The translations under genes and the position numbers were made by a program. From Bipolaris cookei (taxonomy: Eukaryota > Ascomycota > Dothideomycetes > Pleosporales > Pleosporaceae), in NCBI GenBank assembly GCA_002286855.1, contig NRSV01000056.1, forward strand, positions 1 through 64,000: DNA of 64,000 bases, written 5' to 3'. Shown one piece after another: positions 21,275 through 33,846 of the stretch (position 1 is the stretch's first letter; each line of letters opens with the position of its first letter). The notes below the pieces were generated by a model. That model had not been told where the DNA came from. It saw only the letters and a list, made by a program, of their open reading frames with translations, and made no database searches.

Positions 21275-23077
21275 GGGCGAACCGCTCACTGTGGCAAGAC
21301 CCCACCAAAATCACGGCCATTAGATGAATATTACAGTGCAACCATAATAGTAAATGGAAATGGTAATATGCTATTCTAATGACAATCCATTTCTATGTAT
21401 TGCTTGTATGCGCGCGAGTTATGTCCTGTCTTGCCACAGTGTTTACAGTGCCTTTGCGACGGTTCACTTACCTCAGCGCACGCTCCCTTCTTTGCCTTCC
21501 TCCCATCACTACGCGCCCCAAATTCCTTCAAAGCTGCTAGTCGCTCTCTATTTTCAACTATTAGGGTTCCCTCTCTCTGAACTCGCTTTCTTTTATGCGA
21601 TATTCGTCGCGTGGCGGCTGCGTTAGCTGCTTCAAGCTCAGTGTTGCGCTTTTGCGACAACACCAACTTGTGCGCAATAATCGCAGCGCCTTTAGCTAGC
21701 TTTTCAAAGGCAACCACCATACCTGTTGGCGAATTATCTATATACCTCTGTATCCTCTGCTTCGCCATCGCCGATTGCGACCTTAGTTCTAGGGTATTTC
21801 TCGGGGTTTGCAACAGCCAGGGCAGATCTTCTGCAGCAGGTGATGTTGGTGTGCGCAACTTAACATCAAGCTTCGATATCACCACCTCTGGGTCGTGTGG
21901 GAGTTAGCCAGCGCCTCGAAACCCTCCTAAGATATTATTCTTTGTAACAATCTTGTAATAGGCCAGCTGGAAGGCTGGTAAGAACTCCATCTTCGTCATG
22001 TAGATGATCTCTTTACGCATCATCTCCTCGGCTTGGCGCCCACACGCCCTCTTCAAAGGCGAGAAACAGCCCATACCAAGTGGCTATAGTAGATGGAAAG
22101 AGTGAGAAGGCATGCATAGAGTGATAATCTTTGCCTCCTTACAGTATTGCTGGAACTCGAGCGAGTTGTGGCTCTCATGACCGTCAAGAATAAGCAGACA
22201 ATAGCCTCCAATACTACGCTCTTTCGTATACCTGTCAAAGTACTACAACCATTTCAGACCAAGCTCATTTGTCGTCCAGCAGTTCTCAGAGACTGCAAGA
22301 ACCCAATATCAAGGTAGGCTATCCTCCTTATACCAGGCAGAGAGGTGGTGCTTGCCTTGAAAGATGATCAAGGGTGGGATCGTCCAGCCAGCTGCGCTGA
22401 CACAAACCACGCTGGCAACTCACTCCTGGTTGCCCTGCTGCATAGATTTTGGCCCTGACTTAATTTTAGAGGCTGTGACTACTGCTGGCGCGTTGTGCAT
22501 GTCCATTATGAAGCCCGTCTCATCAAAGTAGTACATGTCGTCCTGGATCCCATACTTGGCTTTGGTATTCTGTACAAGGCGGAACCAGCCCTGCACTAGC
22601 TCAGGATCTTCACAGAGGGCTCTCTTATAGCCTTAATTTCGATTGAACTTCAGCTTTAGCTCTGGACGACGCTTTATGAACGCTCTAGGCCAGTTCGGGC
22701 CAACAGGGTTGCGGTGGCGGGCAGCCGGCAAAGAATCAGCTAGATCTTTAATAGCAGGGAGGTGCAGCGGAAATCCTCGTGCGTCGAGGTCTAGTATATA
22801 GTCGAAAATCGTCTCCTCTTCTGTCACAAGTAGTTTCATTGAATTAGGCTGTATATCACGCCGAGAAGTGATTCAGGCAAGTCGATCACTAAGAGTTTTC
22901 TGAGGGACATTGTAAAGTGCTGCAGCATGTCGTTAGCTAAGTGTCGCGTCACGTTGGATAGCTTGTATTACAAGCTGTATTTGGAATTCTTTTAAAGAGT
23001 TTTGTTCATTGATACGTTGTGGCATCGCGTGTAATGGTCAAAGTTGGTAGGGTCTTGGCACAGTGAGCGGTTCGCCC
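21275..23077 (-). mobile_element. Full-length pogo-type transposon, family B copy 2 (1803 bp)
   Basis: TA (21273-21274) precedes GGGCGAACCGCTCACTGTGG, and the inverted match ends at 23077 with TA at 23078-23079. The TIRs run about 35 bp. All parts of the transposase gene are present but mutated. This copy defines the ends and size of family B. The right flank also contains a short GAGCGGCTCACTATA sequence resembling another TIR end, possibly a remnant of an older insertion. Confidence 0.9.
21376..23025 (-). pseudogene. Degenerate family B pogo transposase
   Basis: Reading from ATG 23025 gives HTH_psq (AAALYNVPQKTLSDRL), CENP-B HTH, the first catalytic block YYFDETGFIMD, the second ILDGHESHNS, the third region MPSHSFHLL-stop-PLGMGCFSPLK, a coiled coil and a decayed knuckle (CKHCGKTGHNSRAY, last Cys lost). 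At least seven in-frame stops are seen. Several fit C-to-T change on one strand or the other (CAA to TAA, CGA to TGA, TGG to TGA). The last 160 codons or so (21376-21885) remain open. It cannot make transposase. Confidence 0.85.
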
Positions 23078-23079
23078 TA

Positions 23080-24126
23080 CCGAGCGGCTCACTATACTTT
23101 GACGTTAATTGTTGTTAGAAAACAAGGCTGGGTGGCAGAGCAAGGGGCAGACCGGCAGTCAACTACGGCTTCGTACAAACCAAAATGACTGTCCATGCGA
23201 CATCCTCGGCATTTGTGATAGCAATATCGTTAGTGGCGCACCTGCCGAGAGCGGCAGTTTCGACATGACTTGCCTTGCCGAGAATGACGTGCATCACCCA
23301 GGGTTTGATATTTATGTGTACTCCCGGCTTCTGTAAGGGAAATCGACAATTCTGGAAATGACAGTCCAAGTGCATTGAAATGGTTCAGGGCGGGCTCAAA
23401 GAGGAACTCGTTTTATAAGACTTACATTGCAAGCACAGTACCTACCCTGTATACACTCACCATTGAGCATATACACTGAATGACTCATGGCAGTAGCCTT
23501 GATCCCAATCCAGCACTTGTATGTGTCTAGAATCTGACGGGCCATGGCTACAGATAGTGTCGTTTTCGCAACGCACATGGAAGCATACCAGGCAATAAAT
23601 GTCATGCGCTGTGCATATCCAGGATTCCAATGCCAAAGGCACACTGGTGAGACGTACGACAGCTTTCTTCAACTACCGACTGACACATCGCCAAATTCTG
23701 ATTACTGACTTTTGATGGTGTTATGTGTACGGGATTGATTGTTTGCCATGAGAAATCCAAGACTCTCGCACTGCCAAGCTACCCCTCACCAACCTCATCT
23801 GTCCTCAACGGCTTCTTTTTCGACCCACAACGACTCCGAGGTCCCGGGCCGTCATCCGCTGCAGCCGTGGATCCGATGATTTGAGGAAAATATCTGTGCC
23901 GCGTCTGTGCCGGCTTACTCAAAATAGAACAGCGCTCACAACAGCATAATTGTACTTAGTATGTACACGCGGTAGTGCTCGGCGGGCAACATTCGTCTTG
24001 ATGCACGACGACTTATGCCACGTATCGGGAAATTGAAAGTCGTACCGTAGGCCAAGTTTCGAACTGCGATTGTTCTCTGGACCGGTAAGCACTACGTCTG
24101 ACTGTCCACCAGTACAACGAAGAGAT
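23080..24126. other. Intergenic, upstream of GH43 gene
   Basis: Some frames on the minus strand (23396-23672) look mildly protein-like, but I recognise no family and cannot build a model. No clear regulatory motif was identified for the GH43 promoter. Confidence 0.4.
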
Positions 24127-25801
24127 ATGGTGTCTTCAAAAACAGGCATGTTTGCCAACCCTGTTCTTCCAGGGTTCAATCCGGATCCATCAGTCATTCG
24201 GGCCGGGAATGACTTCTTTTGTGTCACATCGTCGTTTGAGTATTTCCCTGGGGTGCCAATCTATCACAGCAAAGACCTCATCAAATGGGTCTTAATAGGA
24301 CATGCTCTCACCCGGAAGTCACAGCTTGATATTAAGACCCCCGAACCTGGAGGTGGTGTGTGGGCAACAACTATTCGGTACCACAACGGTGATTTTTACA
24401 TCATTACCAACTCTTTTGACCGGTACCGGCCGCAAATTGATGATCGCGTATGGCCTCGGGGCTTTTATGTGAAAACCAGCAACATCTGGAATGATAGTAG
24501 CTGGTCAGATCCAGTATACTTTGATCAAGTCGGGTTCGACTTTGACCTCTTCTGGGACGATGATGGGGTGGTATACTTGTCATCTACTTATCGCAAGATT
24601 GATCGCTCTCCGGATCCCAGGATGAGAGATTTTGCTGTCCACATATCTACGGTCGATCTCAAGTCCGGAACTTTGACATCCAGACCACGGATGATTCGCG
24701 ATTCCGTATCCGGTATCGCCGAGGGCTCCCATCTCTTCAAGCGCAACGGCTATTACTACTTGTTCACTGCTGAAGGAGGTACCGAGTCTGGGCACTGCGA
24801 GTATATGACCCGAAGCCGAGAAGGTCCTTTCGGGCCGTGGGAAACAGCTCCGCATAACCCATTATGGCGTAACACAACCGATGATGATATACAAAATACT
24901 GGACACTGCGACGTTGTTGAGGATTCCCAAGGTCAGTGGTGGGCTATGTGTCTGGGTGTGCGACCCAGGAAGGAAGGTAGCTCATGGCGGACCTCGGTCT
25001 TCGGACGCGAATCAATGCTGCTTCCGGTTCACTGGGAGAATGACTGGCCGATATTCAACGAAGGCAAAGCAATTGCATTACGAATGGAGGTGCCAAATGG
25101 CTACATCATGGAGGATGACAAGAGATGGCGAGATGACTTTACGGGAATCAAATTAGGATTGGGATGGTATAGAAAGAGTAAGCAGACTCATCCATCATTA
25201 TTTTTAACTAGATTGCAGTCACTGAAAACGCACAGATACCCCGGTGAGACAGGACTTCTCAATGACAGCCCGCCCCAATGAGCTCACGCTGTATGGTGGT
25301 CCGTACACCTTGTCAATGCCTGCTTGTCCAACGCTTTTCCTACGGAAGCAAAAGCATTGGCCTGTTGTTTGGGAAACCCAACTGGATTTTCAGCCTGATG
25401 CACTACGGGTCGAAGCGGGGACTGTCGTCTGGTGGAACCACACCTGCTACGCCAGCATAGGAATTACACTTGTCGAGCGCGATGCACAGCTGCAACGAGC
25501 CATCCGACTGACTGATCCAGAGAAGGAAGTTAAGGAGGCAATCATTTCAGAGCAAGGTCCGGTAAAATTGAGCATTGAAAGCAGTGAGACTAGCTATCGG
25601 CTGGGATATCGAGACGTCAGTCATGACGCACACGAAGCGAGTGAGAGCTGGATCTGGCTGGGTAGCATTGACACTGAGGTCATGACGCGCTCCCCTGAGG
25701 TTGGACAGCCTTTTACAGGCATGATGATGGGGCTGTACTCTTTTGGTGAGATGCAACCCGTTCTGAGTCCAGCGCATTTCGCGTATGCAGAGTTTCGATA
25801 G
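24127..25801 (+). CDS. Glycoside hydrolase family 43 (beta-xylosidase/alpha-L-arabinofuranosidase type)
   Basis: Hydrolyses beta-1,4-xylo- or arabino-oligosaccharides released from plant hemicellulose. Exons 24127-25177 and 25236-25801 give 538 residues, normal for two-domain GH43 enzymes. The five-bladed propeller has all three acids: general base D20 in NPVLPGFNPDPS, D138 in GFDFDLFWDDDG, and general acid E199 in AEGSHLFKRNGYYYL. The second half (from about 350) is the beta-sandwich of the GH43_C2 type, including PNELTLYGGPYTL and ending in FAYAEFR. The start is the first ATG in the open frame. No signal peptide follows it, so the enzyme is probably intracellular and acts on imported oligosaccharides. 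The catalytic set is complete, so it is likely functional. Exact substrate is uncertain. Confidence 0.92.
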
Positions 25802-26341
25802 CTGCATCATTGTATAAGCCAATATCTATTAGAGGGAGCATGGTAAATGCAATACCGAGGTACGCAAGGGAAAGTATTGGGGGTTGATAATACTTATACA
25901 AAATATACTATGCTCGTGCTGTTTTCAAAAAGGCAGCAACTAGAACTCTCTTGGTCTTCCATGCTACCTCAGGTGTGCCTAAGTCGAATCCTTCGAGCAT
26001 ATAAAATTTGCAATCTGACTCGAGACGATACGAACCACTACAGCTGTGTTGGACGCGTCATGGTTGAAGGATTCTGCACAAGGCCGGGCAACAGTTCTTA
26101 GGAGGACGATTCCTTGTAGAAATCAGATTTGTACCTTGTTTCCAAGCGATATATGCATGAACCCTGGCCCATATGAAAAAAAATGGAAAACATGCAACTA
26201 TTCCGAGCATTCAACATGGTGGCGATATGCAACAATAGGGTTCTGCACAATTCACTTTTTTTTTACAGTCACAGGTTGTGTCCGACCACACTGTTGATGT
26301 TGACAAGAGGCCGACGAGTTTGATCATCAATACACCATCTA
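25802..26341. other. Intergenic, no supported gene
   Basis: 3' flank of the GH43 gene, then AT-rich sequence up to the TA of the next transposon. Nothing else recognised. Confidence 0.5.
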
Positions 26342-27807
26342 ACGGGACGGATAAGCGAGTCGATCACCCTACTAACCTTGCGCACTTTGGCGGGCATGTA
26401 TCTCAACAACGCAATAGTATATGATATATAAATTAATAAAGTAGATTAGATAGCGTATAGAGTATCATTCTTGCATGCACGTAAGTTATGACCAGTCTCT
26501 TTACACCTGCTGCAGCGCGTTAGAGCGCGGTGACTAAGGCCTGATCGCTCTCCTCCCGGACACTCTTCACAATCAATCTGCTCATCAGCCTCGTGTTGAG
26601 CGATTGTATTATCGCCAGCTCCCTTTGTAAACACTCCAAGCTTCTGTATCCGCTTCTTTTTACGCTGCCTACGTTTTATGGCTGCCTCATTAGCCTTCTC
26701 AAGGCTGGCGATCTGATCGCGCATTAGCTCAGCCGAAAGCATCATTATCTCTGCTCCCTTCTTAAGCTGGTCAATCGCCGCAATAGTCGGGGTTAATGAT
26801 GAGATTTTATGACGTTGTACGCGGTTACTTATTAGCGTTGATTGGGCTTCAAGCTCGCGTATATTACTTGGCATACAGGCTTGCCAGAGAGCTTCTGCTG
26901 GCGTGGCTGGAGGAGAAGGCGTATGCAGCTGCACGTCAAGCTTCGATAGAACAGCGTCTGGTTAGAGAGGAACAAGGCCTGCACCTTAAAAGACTGAGCA
27001 GATATTGGCTGGCGAGAAGAATCGATTGAACGCTGCCTTGAACGCTGGCAGAAACTCGAGCTTGGTGATGTAGTTGATATGGTGGCGGATCAGGCTCTCC
27101 ACCTCACGGCTATATGCGCGCTTTAATGGCGAGAAGCAGCCAACGTCAAGAGGCTGGAGTAGGTGGGACGAGTGGGACGGCATGCAGAGCGTGTAGATAT
27201 TGTTCCCCTTTCAAAACTCTTAGAATTTGAGAGATTACCCATCATAAAGCTAGTTTCGTCGAAGTTATAGACGTCCTCAGCACAGATGCCATACTTAGCC
27301 TTTGTCTGCTCTATAAGCTCAAACCAGCTCTTGATTAAGACTGAATCTTCGCATAGAGCTCTCTGCCTATCGTAAGCTCGATTAAAACGAGTTGTAAGGG
27401 AGTCTGTACGCCTGACGAAGTTAGCTGGCTACTTCTGCCCAACCTGTCTAGTGCCGTGCGCAGCCAGCAGCTTATTAGCCATATCGTGCACAGCAGCGTA
27501 GGTAGGCGCAAATTCACGCTGATCTAGATCAAGGACATGATCAACTATCACCTCCTCTTCTAGTTTAGTGAGCCTCTTTGAGTTGGGCTGGCAATCGCGT
27601 CGGTCAATCAGCGTTGATTTTGGAATATCAAAAGCTATAGCAGCGCGTCGATTACTCTGGATTTGGTTCTTATCTAGAGAAGAGAGGGCAAGCTGAATAT
27701 CTGCCTCGGGAGAAATCGATTGAGAAGCGTGACTAAGAGACGTTGTACATAAAGGTGAGGTAGGTGATTAAAGTTGGTGGGGTGACCGACTCGCTTATCC
27801 GTCACGT
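26342..27807 (-). mobile_element. Internally deleted pogo-type transposon, family F copy 2 (1466 bp)
   Basis: TA (26340-26341) precedes ACGGGACGGATAAGCGAGTC, and the inverted counterpart ends at 27807 with TA at 27808-27809. The minus strand encodes HTH_psq, CENP-B (stop at 27431-27429 in VGQK-stop-PANFV), VYNFDETSFMMG with the first catalytic Asp, then a jump near 27240 to the region around MPSHSSHLLQPLDVGCFSP, and a good C-terminus with the knuckle CSRCKETGHNLRAC (26446-26934). About 330 bp including the second catalytic Asp (DGHESH block) is missing. The deletion differs from family F copy 1, so the two arose independently. Non-autonomous. Confidence 0.85.
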
Positions 27808-27809
27808 TA

Positions 27810-29042
27810 TCCCCTTCAAGAAAAAAGATGAGCAGTTTCGATCCTTCGTGTATCATGTATCTCCTTGGAGTAAAGAGCAAACGCTCTAGATCAAAGTTTC
27901 ATATACGGAGATCGATCCGCAGGTGTTGTCGATACTGAAGGCGTCGCAAAGACCTTGATCATATCCCAGATATGTATGACCTCCGCCCAACCATGTGGCT
28001 GTATCGTTTCCGACTGAAAAGAAGAACAAGCATCGGGACGTTGGTTGACATTTTACAATTAAGGTTTACACCCGCTCCACAAGCTTAGTGTCAGCGTCGG
28101 GAATACCAGCCGCAGCCTTGCACCTCGGAACAACGAGGTCTTAGTGGTCGATCATAGTAGAGATCGGGAATGGGCACGAGATCCACTCATAGTACCTTAA
28201 AATCACACAGGAACAGGCGAGTGCTCTAACAAGACTGTCCCTGTAACGTCTGGATCATGAGGCGGACCCATCGGTCCGATAGCAATAGATAAGGCGTGCT
28301 TGGGCATTGTCCAGAACTGAGGGATTTCGCACGGGGAAAAGGGGGACGGGATGCGCGGCACCGCGCCGCGCAGTCATCATCGGGCCTTTGGTGGGCGTGT
28401 GGCATGATGCTAATATTTGTAGTTATTGCAACGGATCGAGTAGATGCAATTTCACCAACTGTCAATACCATGCAATAAATGACCACAAGCCGGGATGCAG
28501 GCAAACATTGGTGTCAGGCGCAGGCTGATGACTAGCTACAACGCATTCAATAGGATGAGTTTAAAGTTTTCAAAGAAGCTGCTAAGATCAAGAGCTTAGG
28601 GACACAACTGGCAGGTGCTTGCCCATGACAGTGGTAGATGCTTAGGCGAGGGTGGTCCGCCGGGGGGCCGACATCGGGCCTTTTTCACTGATGGCGCAAG
28701 CGTTCCGCGCCAATGAGGCGGGCCGGAGCTAGATCAAAATGAGCCTAGAAACTACTTAGTGCCCTACACAGTAAGTAAGCAACCAGGCACGCACAGATAA
28801 CGGATGTTGCCTAAGTACATGTGTACTTACTTATAGATTGGAGGTTCAGATTGCCGAATCGTGCAAGGACTATTACAGGTAAGCATTCTCTGACGTATAG
28901 CAACGGAGAGAATGAGCCGAGCAGATGAAAGTTGTGAAAACAAGTGGAGCGATAGGGATGTGGAGGGACAGGAATGTGGAGCAAAGAGAATTCGAATTAG
29001 ATTATTATGCTCTGGCTATAGGTCTACTACTGCACATGGGTT
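27810..29042. other. Intergenic, no supported gene
   Basis: It contains a GC-rich patch (28280-28400) with short frames on both strands. No domain, TIR or LTR was recognised. Confidence 0.4.
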
Positions 29043-30434
29043 TCAGTGTCGTACGACAAGGTCCTTCTGGCTCTCGCTATCGCTGATCCTCGAGCTGTCA
29101 TCATAGTGCTGCTCAAAGTGTCGAGAAACGTAAATGTTCTTCCCCAAGATGTTGTCGTCGCTGGACTTGTCTGGGAGAACTGTGTGTGAGGGCGAACCCA
29201 ACTCAATATCATCAGCGCCTGCGCGCCTGGCTGTGCTTTGGATGCCATGAGTCATGCTTTTGGTTTTGCCCGGTCCATCTGTTCCCACCCCGTAGCCGTT
29301 ACTGCCACCACGGGATGAGAAGCCGGGTAGGATCTTGACCATGAGTGGTTTGAGTGCTGGTAGCGATGCACAAACAATGGCCAGATTTATTTCGATTGAG
29401 GACCAGTAAGCCACTGGTGCATTGTAGTAGGTAATGTCGTGTGGGTTTGCTACAAGAACAGTGAGGGCGTAGAGGCGAAGGATGGATACCACGCACACGA
29501 ACCATCCAACCGTCAAAATTGAGATGAGAGCGATCTTTGGGCGTTTGGCAATTTGCAGGTTCCAGATGACATTTACCGGAAGGAAGGCCACAAGAAGGTC
29601 GGTGAAGATGTTTATGGCGGCATTGACATACCAGATGCTGTTTGGCCCTCGTCAGCAGATGATGCAGATAATGGGGAACTTTATAGCTTACGTTTTGCCT
29701 TCGACACACGAAGTTTGTTTCTTCGGTTCATCTTCATTGGCAGGAAGGAGTTCGCATGTATATACCGATATGACGACCATGGCAACTCCCCATGCGATAC
29801 ACATTGCCATAATAATGTGGAGAGGTATGCGCATCTTGCGTACGGTGAAGATTCGGCCGTATTGAAGCAGGATGGATATCTTTGTAAAGGTGAGGCTGAC
29901 GTTATAAAAGATTATGCTCCAAAACAGGTACTATTGAGCGTTAGTAAATGGATACGCGTGAAAACTGTGCTCTGGTCGTACTTTGAGGATTGGCCGGAAC
30001 CCTTCAGGATACTCGATGAAAATCGCATGCTTTCCATTCCCTACGTCAACCTCTACAACGAGTTAGTGGGGCTATTTGCTGTACATTTTGCATGGCGGCT
30101 TACGAAGAACCTGGAAAACGCTCGCAACAGTAGCTGTCGCCTAAGTAATATAAGTTGGGTGTTCGCATGTGCGAGCGTCAACCAGGCTCACCAAGGACAC
30201 CACTATTGCATGATCCTAAAAGAGAATTGTCAGAACAAAACGGTGGCGGGGAGTATTTAGGTAGGTAATTACCTCCCAGCCGAGCTGCAGTCCGATGTAT
30301 CGCATACGAGCGAACAGTCGTAGGCCTACGGCGACATAGGATAGTACCGTAAAAGCAATGACAATGGACTTGGTGAGAGGACCTCTGTCCTCCTTGGCCA
30401 GGGCAGCCAATTGATCAGCGGTCAGTTGATCCAT
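29043..30434 (-). CDS. Fungal rhodopsin-domain (PTH11/SAT4-type) integral membrane protein
   Basis: Second member of the fungal seven-helix Rhodopsin family in this window. Exons 30434-30273, 30215-30192, 30140-30104, 30052-29982, 29930-29692 and 29637-29043 join in frame to 375 residues. The ATG at 30434 (MDQLTADQLAAL) is the only in-frame ATG before TM1. Family hallmarks are RMRYIGLQLGWEDHAIVV after TM1, VGNGKHAIF (the GxGKH block), FWSIIFYNVSLTFTKISILL (TM3), CELLPANE before the W-Y-V-NAAINIFTDLL block, and ALKPLMV at the last helix. The C-tail of about 95 residues is polar and Ser-rich. Three exons are very short (24, 37 and 71 nt), so automated models may miss them. Ligand unknown. Confidence 0.82.
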
Positions 30435-33400
30435 GGTGGTTGTGAAGAATGGATCCAGCGACACGGATATGGCCAAGTTATTAATGTAAGAGGTGGAAGA
30501 GACGAGACCCTGAGGGGCGCCTCTTCACTTGGGATCAGGAGTAGTTTCCCTTGGACTGTGTGGCGTTACAGACACGAAGAATGGGATCGAGGTACCTGGT
30601 GCACAGGCCTCAGAGGCTAACAGAACATGCCCACAACCCGAGATGCCGCCAGCACTACACGAAACTCTAGCCCTGACAATTGCGAGGAGGCAATCTGATG
30701 GAGGGATGCCTGATGGCTGAGCCAGAATTAGTGCATGCTGCGATTTCCAGAAGACCAATCATAGCGCATGCCACACGGAGAGCACTGACAAGTGTGCGCC
30801 ATGCCGTTGCTGAAACGAGCAATTTCTCCATGGTAGTGGCAGTGGCAGTGAACAAAGTGGTTTATGTAGTATAGCCGTGCATCAGTTGCGAATCTGAGCA
30901 GCGTGATGAGCTTGGATGCAATGCAGGGCACTTGGGGTGGTATCCCAGCAACCGATACAGATCCGACAAGTATGGATGTATCGGCTGCTCGGCCGATTCA
31001 CAGTGACGTGAGGTACAATCAATGGGAACTTGCCGGGTTGAATCTAATAAAGTTTTGTCCAACAGTTCCCCGCGACCAGCTCACTATCTACTAGCAGCCG
31101 GATCGGCGGCTTAGGCTCAATCGTTCATGCTTCCGCCCGAGATGCAAAGCGCTTTGTCCGTCGGGTCGCGGGATAAGAGGAAGTGAACAATTGGCATCGT
31201 AAAAGACTCCCATGTTCGTCTGGCGCAGAAGAGTCGAATTCACAGCAATGGCCGGCTGTTTGTGTATTTAGAGGGCTCTCGTTGGGCATGTCGTTATTCG
31301 GCGCGTTATTCACCCTTGGCTGAAGGGATTGGGGCTCTTGGGCAGCTACCAACATGAATCTCTGCATGTTGGTATGCGCCTTTGTTCATGCGGCTGCAAA
31401 ATAGCTGGCTAAGCATATGTAAGTAAGTATGTAGCGCGTGGCTTGGGGCCGAGTGACGCGTCCACGTGCATTGCGCAACTTGTGTGTGCATGTGTGTACC
31501 ACGTTCGCAATCCCAGTAGCTCGGATAAACGCTGCCAATCTCACCGGAATGGAGAAGGAGATTTGGCGCATCTGCAAGATACAGCAACCCGTGCCTCCAA
31601 TGTTCCTACTACTTACTTAGGGCCGAAAGCTTAACACACGTTCTCCATACATACATGCGTCTACGAGTCACTAGGCCACAGAGTACCACACACATCTGAC
31701 AGGTTGGTTGCTTGTAGCTTCTGCATTAGGGGAAGCCGATGCCAGACGTTTCTCGCCAGCAGCTTCGGCTAGGATAGAGTTTGCACTACACCCAAGCCAT
31801 ATCCCCGCAGCCAGCACGGCATTACCAACCCGATTGCTAGAGGAGTCGTTGAACCCAGCCGTGGGGCCTGTAAACCCGCCAGCTCATGGCAAAATGGCCT
31901 GTGTAGAGGAGATCATTGCTTTTTTCCCATCCACCTACTAAGCTAAAAACAGCCGAAAATCAGCTCACAGAATACGCAGTTCGCTTAGAATACTCTTTGG
32001 AGATAACGATAACAGCCTCGCGGGCGATCTAGAAGGCTCAGCAACGCTCGACGAGTCTTCACCGATCAGAATGAAATGTGCGAAGGAGACCACAATCCCG
32101 GACCTACTAGTGCGCCAGGAGTGTGTCGTTAGGTCCGAGAAGGTTTTGCCCCGTCAAGGCAGCTAGCATGGCATGCGAAGCTACCGTAAGGCGTTCCACG
32201 AATTACACTACCTTTAGCCATAGAAACAACGGCACATGCAACAATAGCCGCAGATCAAGCTTCTCCTCTAAACGAGGAGAGTACATTCGTCTGATAGATC
32301 TCGGAAAAGGGTAGTATCGTTGGCATTTCCCTGGTTTTCTCAGAGTCATGCTGAGCATTTGCAAAGAGGCACCACCATCTAGCCATTGTCTGAACCCAAC
32401 CCACCTTGAGCTGAGATGCGAAGAAGTCCGCGAATCTTTACACCTTGAATAAACAAAAATCTAAATACCGCAAGAAACACCCACCATGAGTTATATACCA
32501 GTGAATGTATGGCCAGGCCACCAAGTTGACAGTATACGAGTACAGAAAGACCCATGCGTAACTACGACAGGCCAGATGCTCGCCATCGCAGTTTGCTTTT
32601 TCCATGTCCCCTTCAACTAAGCCTTTTACCCCTTGCGTATGCGCCTAACCTCCGCGCCAATATCTAGCTACGGATTATAACTCCGTACGAATGATGCGCA
32701 AGAACCACTCAGCATCAGGCGCCTGCCAAATCATTCTAGCACGTCTTCCTGGGATTCTAGACCTTGCATTCCCGCATAGGCACCCCCGCTATCCATATCA
32801 GCCCGAAACTTTGCTTCTATAAGTATTAGTAGCAGTGCTGTCGGGACTATTGGCTCGTGCCTCAGATATACCATCCCGCTCTTCCCTGTCCATCTCGCGA
32901 AACCCTCTAATTTGACTGGACAACTGACATGTTTTCTGTGATTTTCAAGTGCGGGGAAAGGAAATCGCCAGGTACAACGGTACTGTTGTCGAAATTAGAG
33001 TTTTTCTCTTAGAGTCGAGCTAGAAGTTTTGGGGCAACAGGTACATGAGTATGTCACTGCACACCGTTTAATTCACTCTTCCAAGACTTTTGGTCACTCT
33101 GTGAGTACAATACATAGTTTCGCTTATCAACCTCCGAGTCGGCATCAAGCGAATCCTGCTCGTAGTGTTCGTATCCAACTTCATCATGGATGGCTCACAC
33201 CGTCAGCAATACCCCCTATCGACCTCGGATTGAGCAGAGCAGACACGTAGCTATCATAGCTTGTTGCACTACCTGTTCTCCCTTCCATCTTCCCCCTTTC
33301 CCTCATTGTTATCCTTCTTCAGGTCTACCATCTTCCACCTGAAATATGGGGATGATAGAATCCGTTCGTGAAGAGGTAGTTCTTGTTCCTCACTCCACTC

Positions 33401-33846
33401 ATAAAGACATTTTTTCACCTGTTATCGGCCGACTCCCATGTTTGAGCTATCCATTCGTTGTATTTACAAATTGCTGAGGCTTTTGGCACTGCACATGAGA
33501 AAAGATTTCCCACCATGATAGAGGAATCAGCGTGGGCGACGAGGAATCTCTCATTGAGTCTCTACATTGGCTTCTCTTGTGGTGAATCTTAGTACCTCTA
33601 TAGCTATCCTCTTTTACTTCGCATTTCAAGAGACTTTCTTCTTGGCTCACCTAAACTGACCTTCTTGTCTAGACCTTACCATTGCCAAGTAGTGTTCATG
33701 GCTTCGTATTGTCAGCTCCATTGTTGGAGAAAAGACTGAATGATGATGTGAGACGAGTTCAAAGTTTGAACTGGGGATGTACCACTGAATCTGCGGGGTT
33801 CAATGTTATGTTTTCTGAACTCTTGATTCTCCTCAAAGCCCTTTTA
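30435..33846. other. Long gene-poor region
   Basis: About 3.4 kb without a supported gene. Short frames near 30530-30870 on both strands include one beginning MEKLLVSATAWRTLV on the minus strand, but I cannot tell whether any is coding. No element ends were seen until the TIR at 33847. Confidence 0.4.

Noticed and set aside
11557..25801. Idea that the SDR, MFS exporter and GH43 form one biosynthetic or catabolic cluster
   Set aside because: No backbone enzyme or pathway regulator lies between them, they are separated by transposons, and no shared logic is visible.
30525..30870. Minus-strand frames that could be a small secreted Cys-containing protein (MEKLLVSATAW...)
   Set aside because: Cys spacing does not fit CFEM or another known family, and splice joining is arbitrary.
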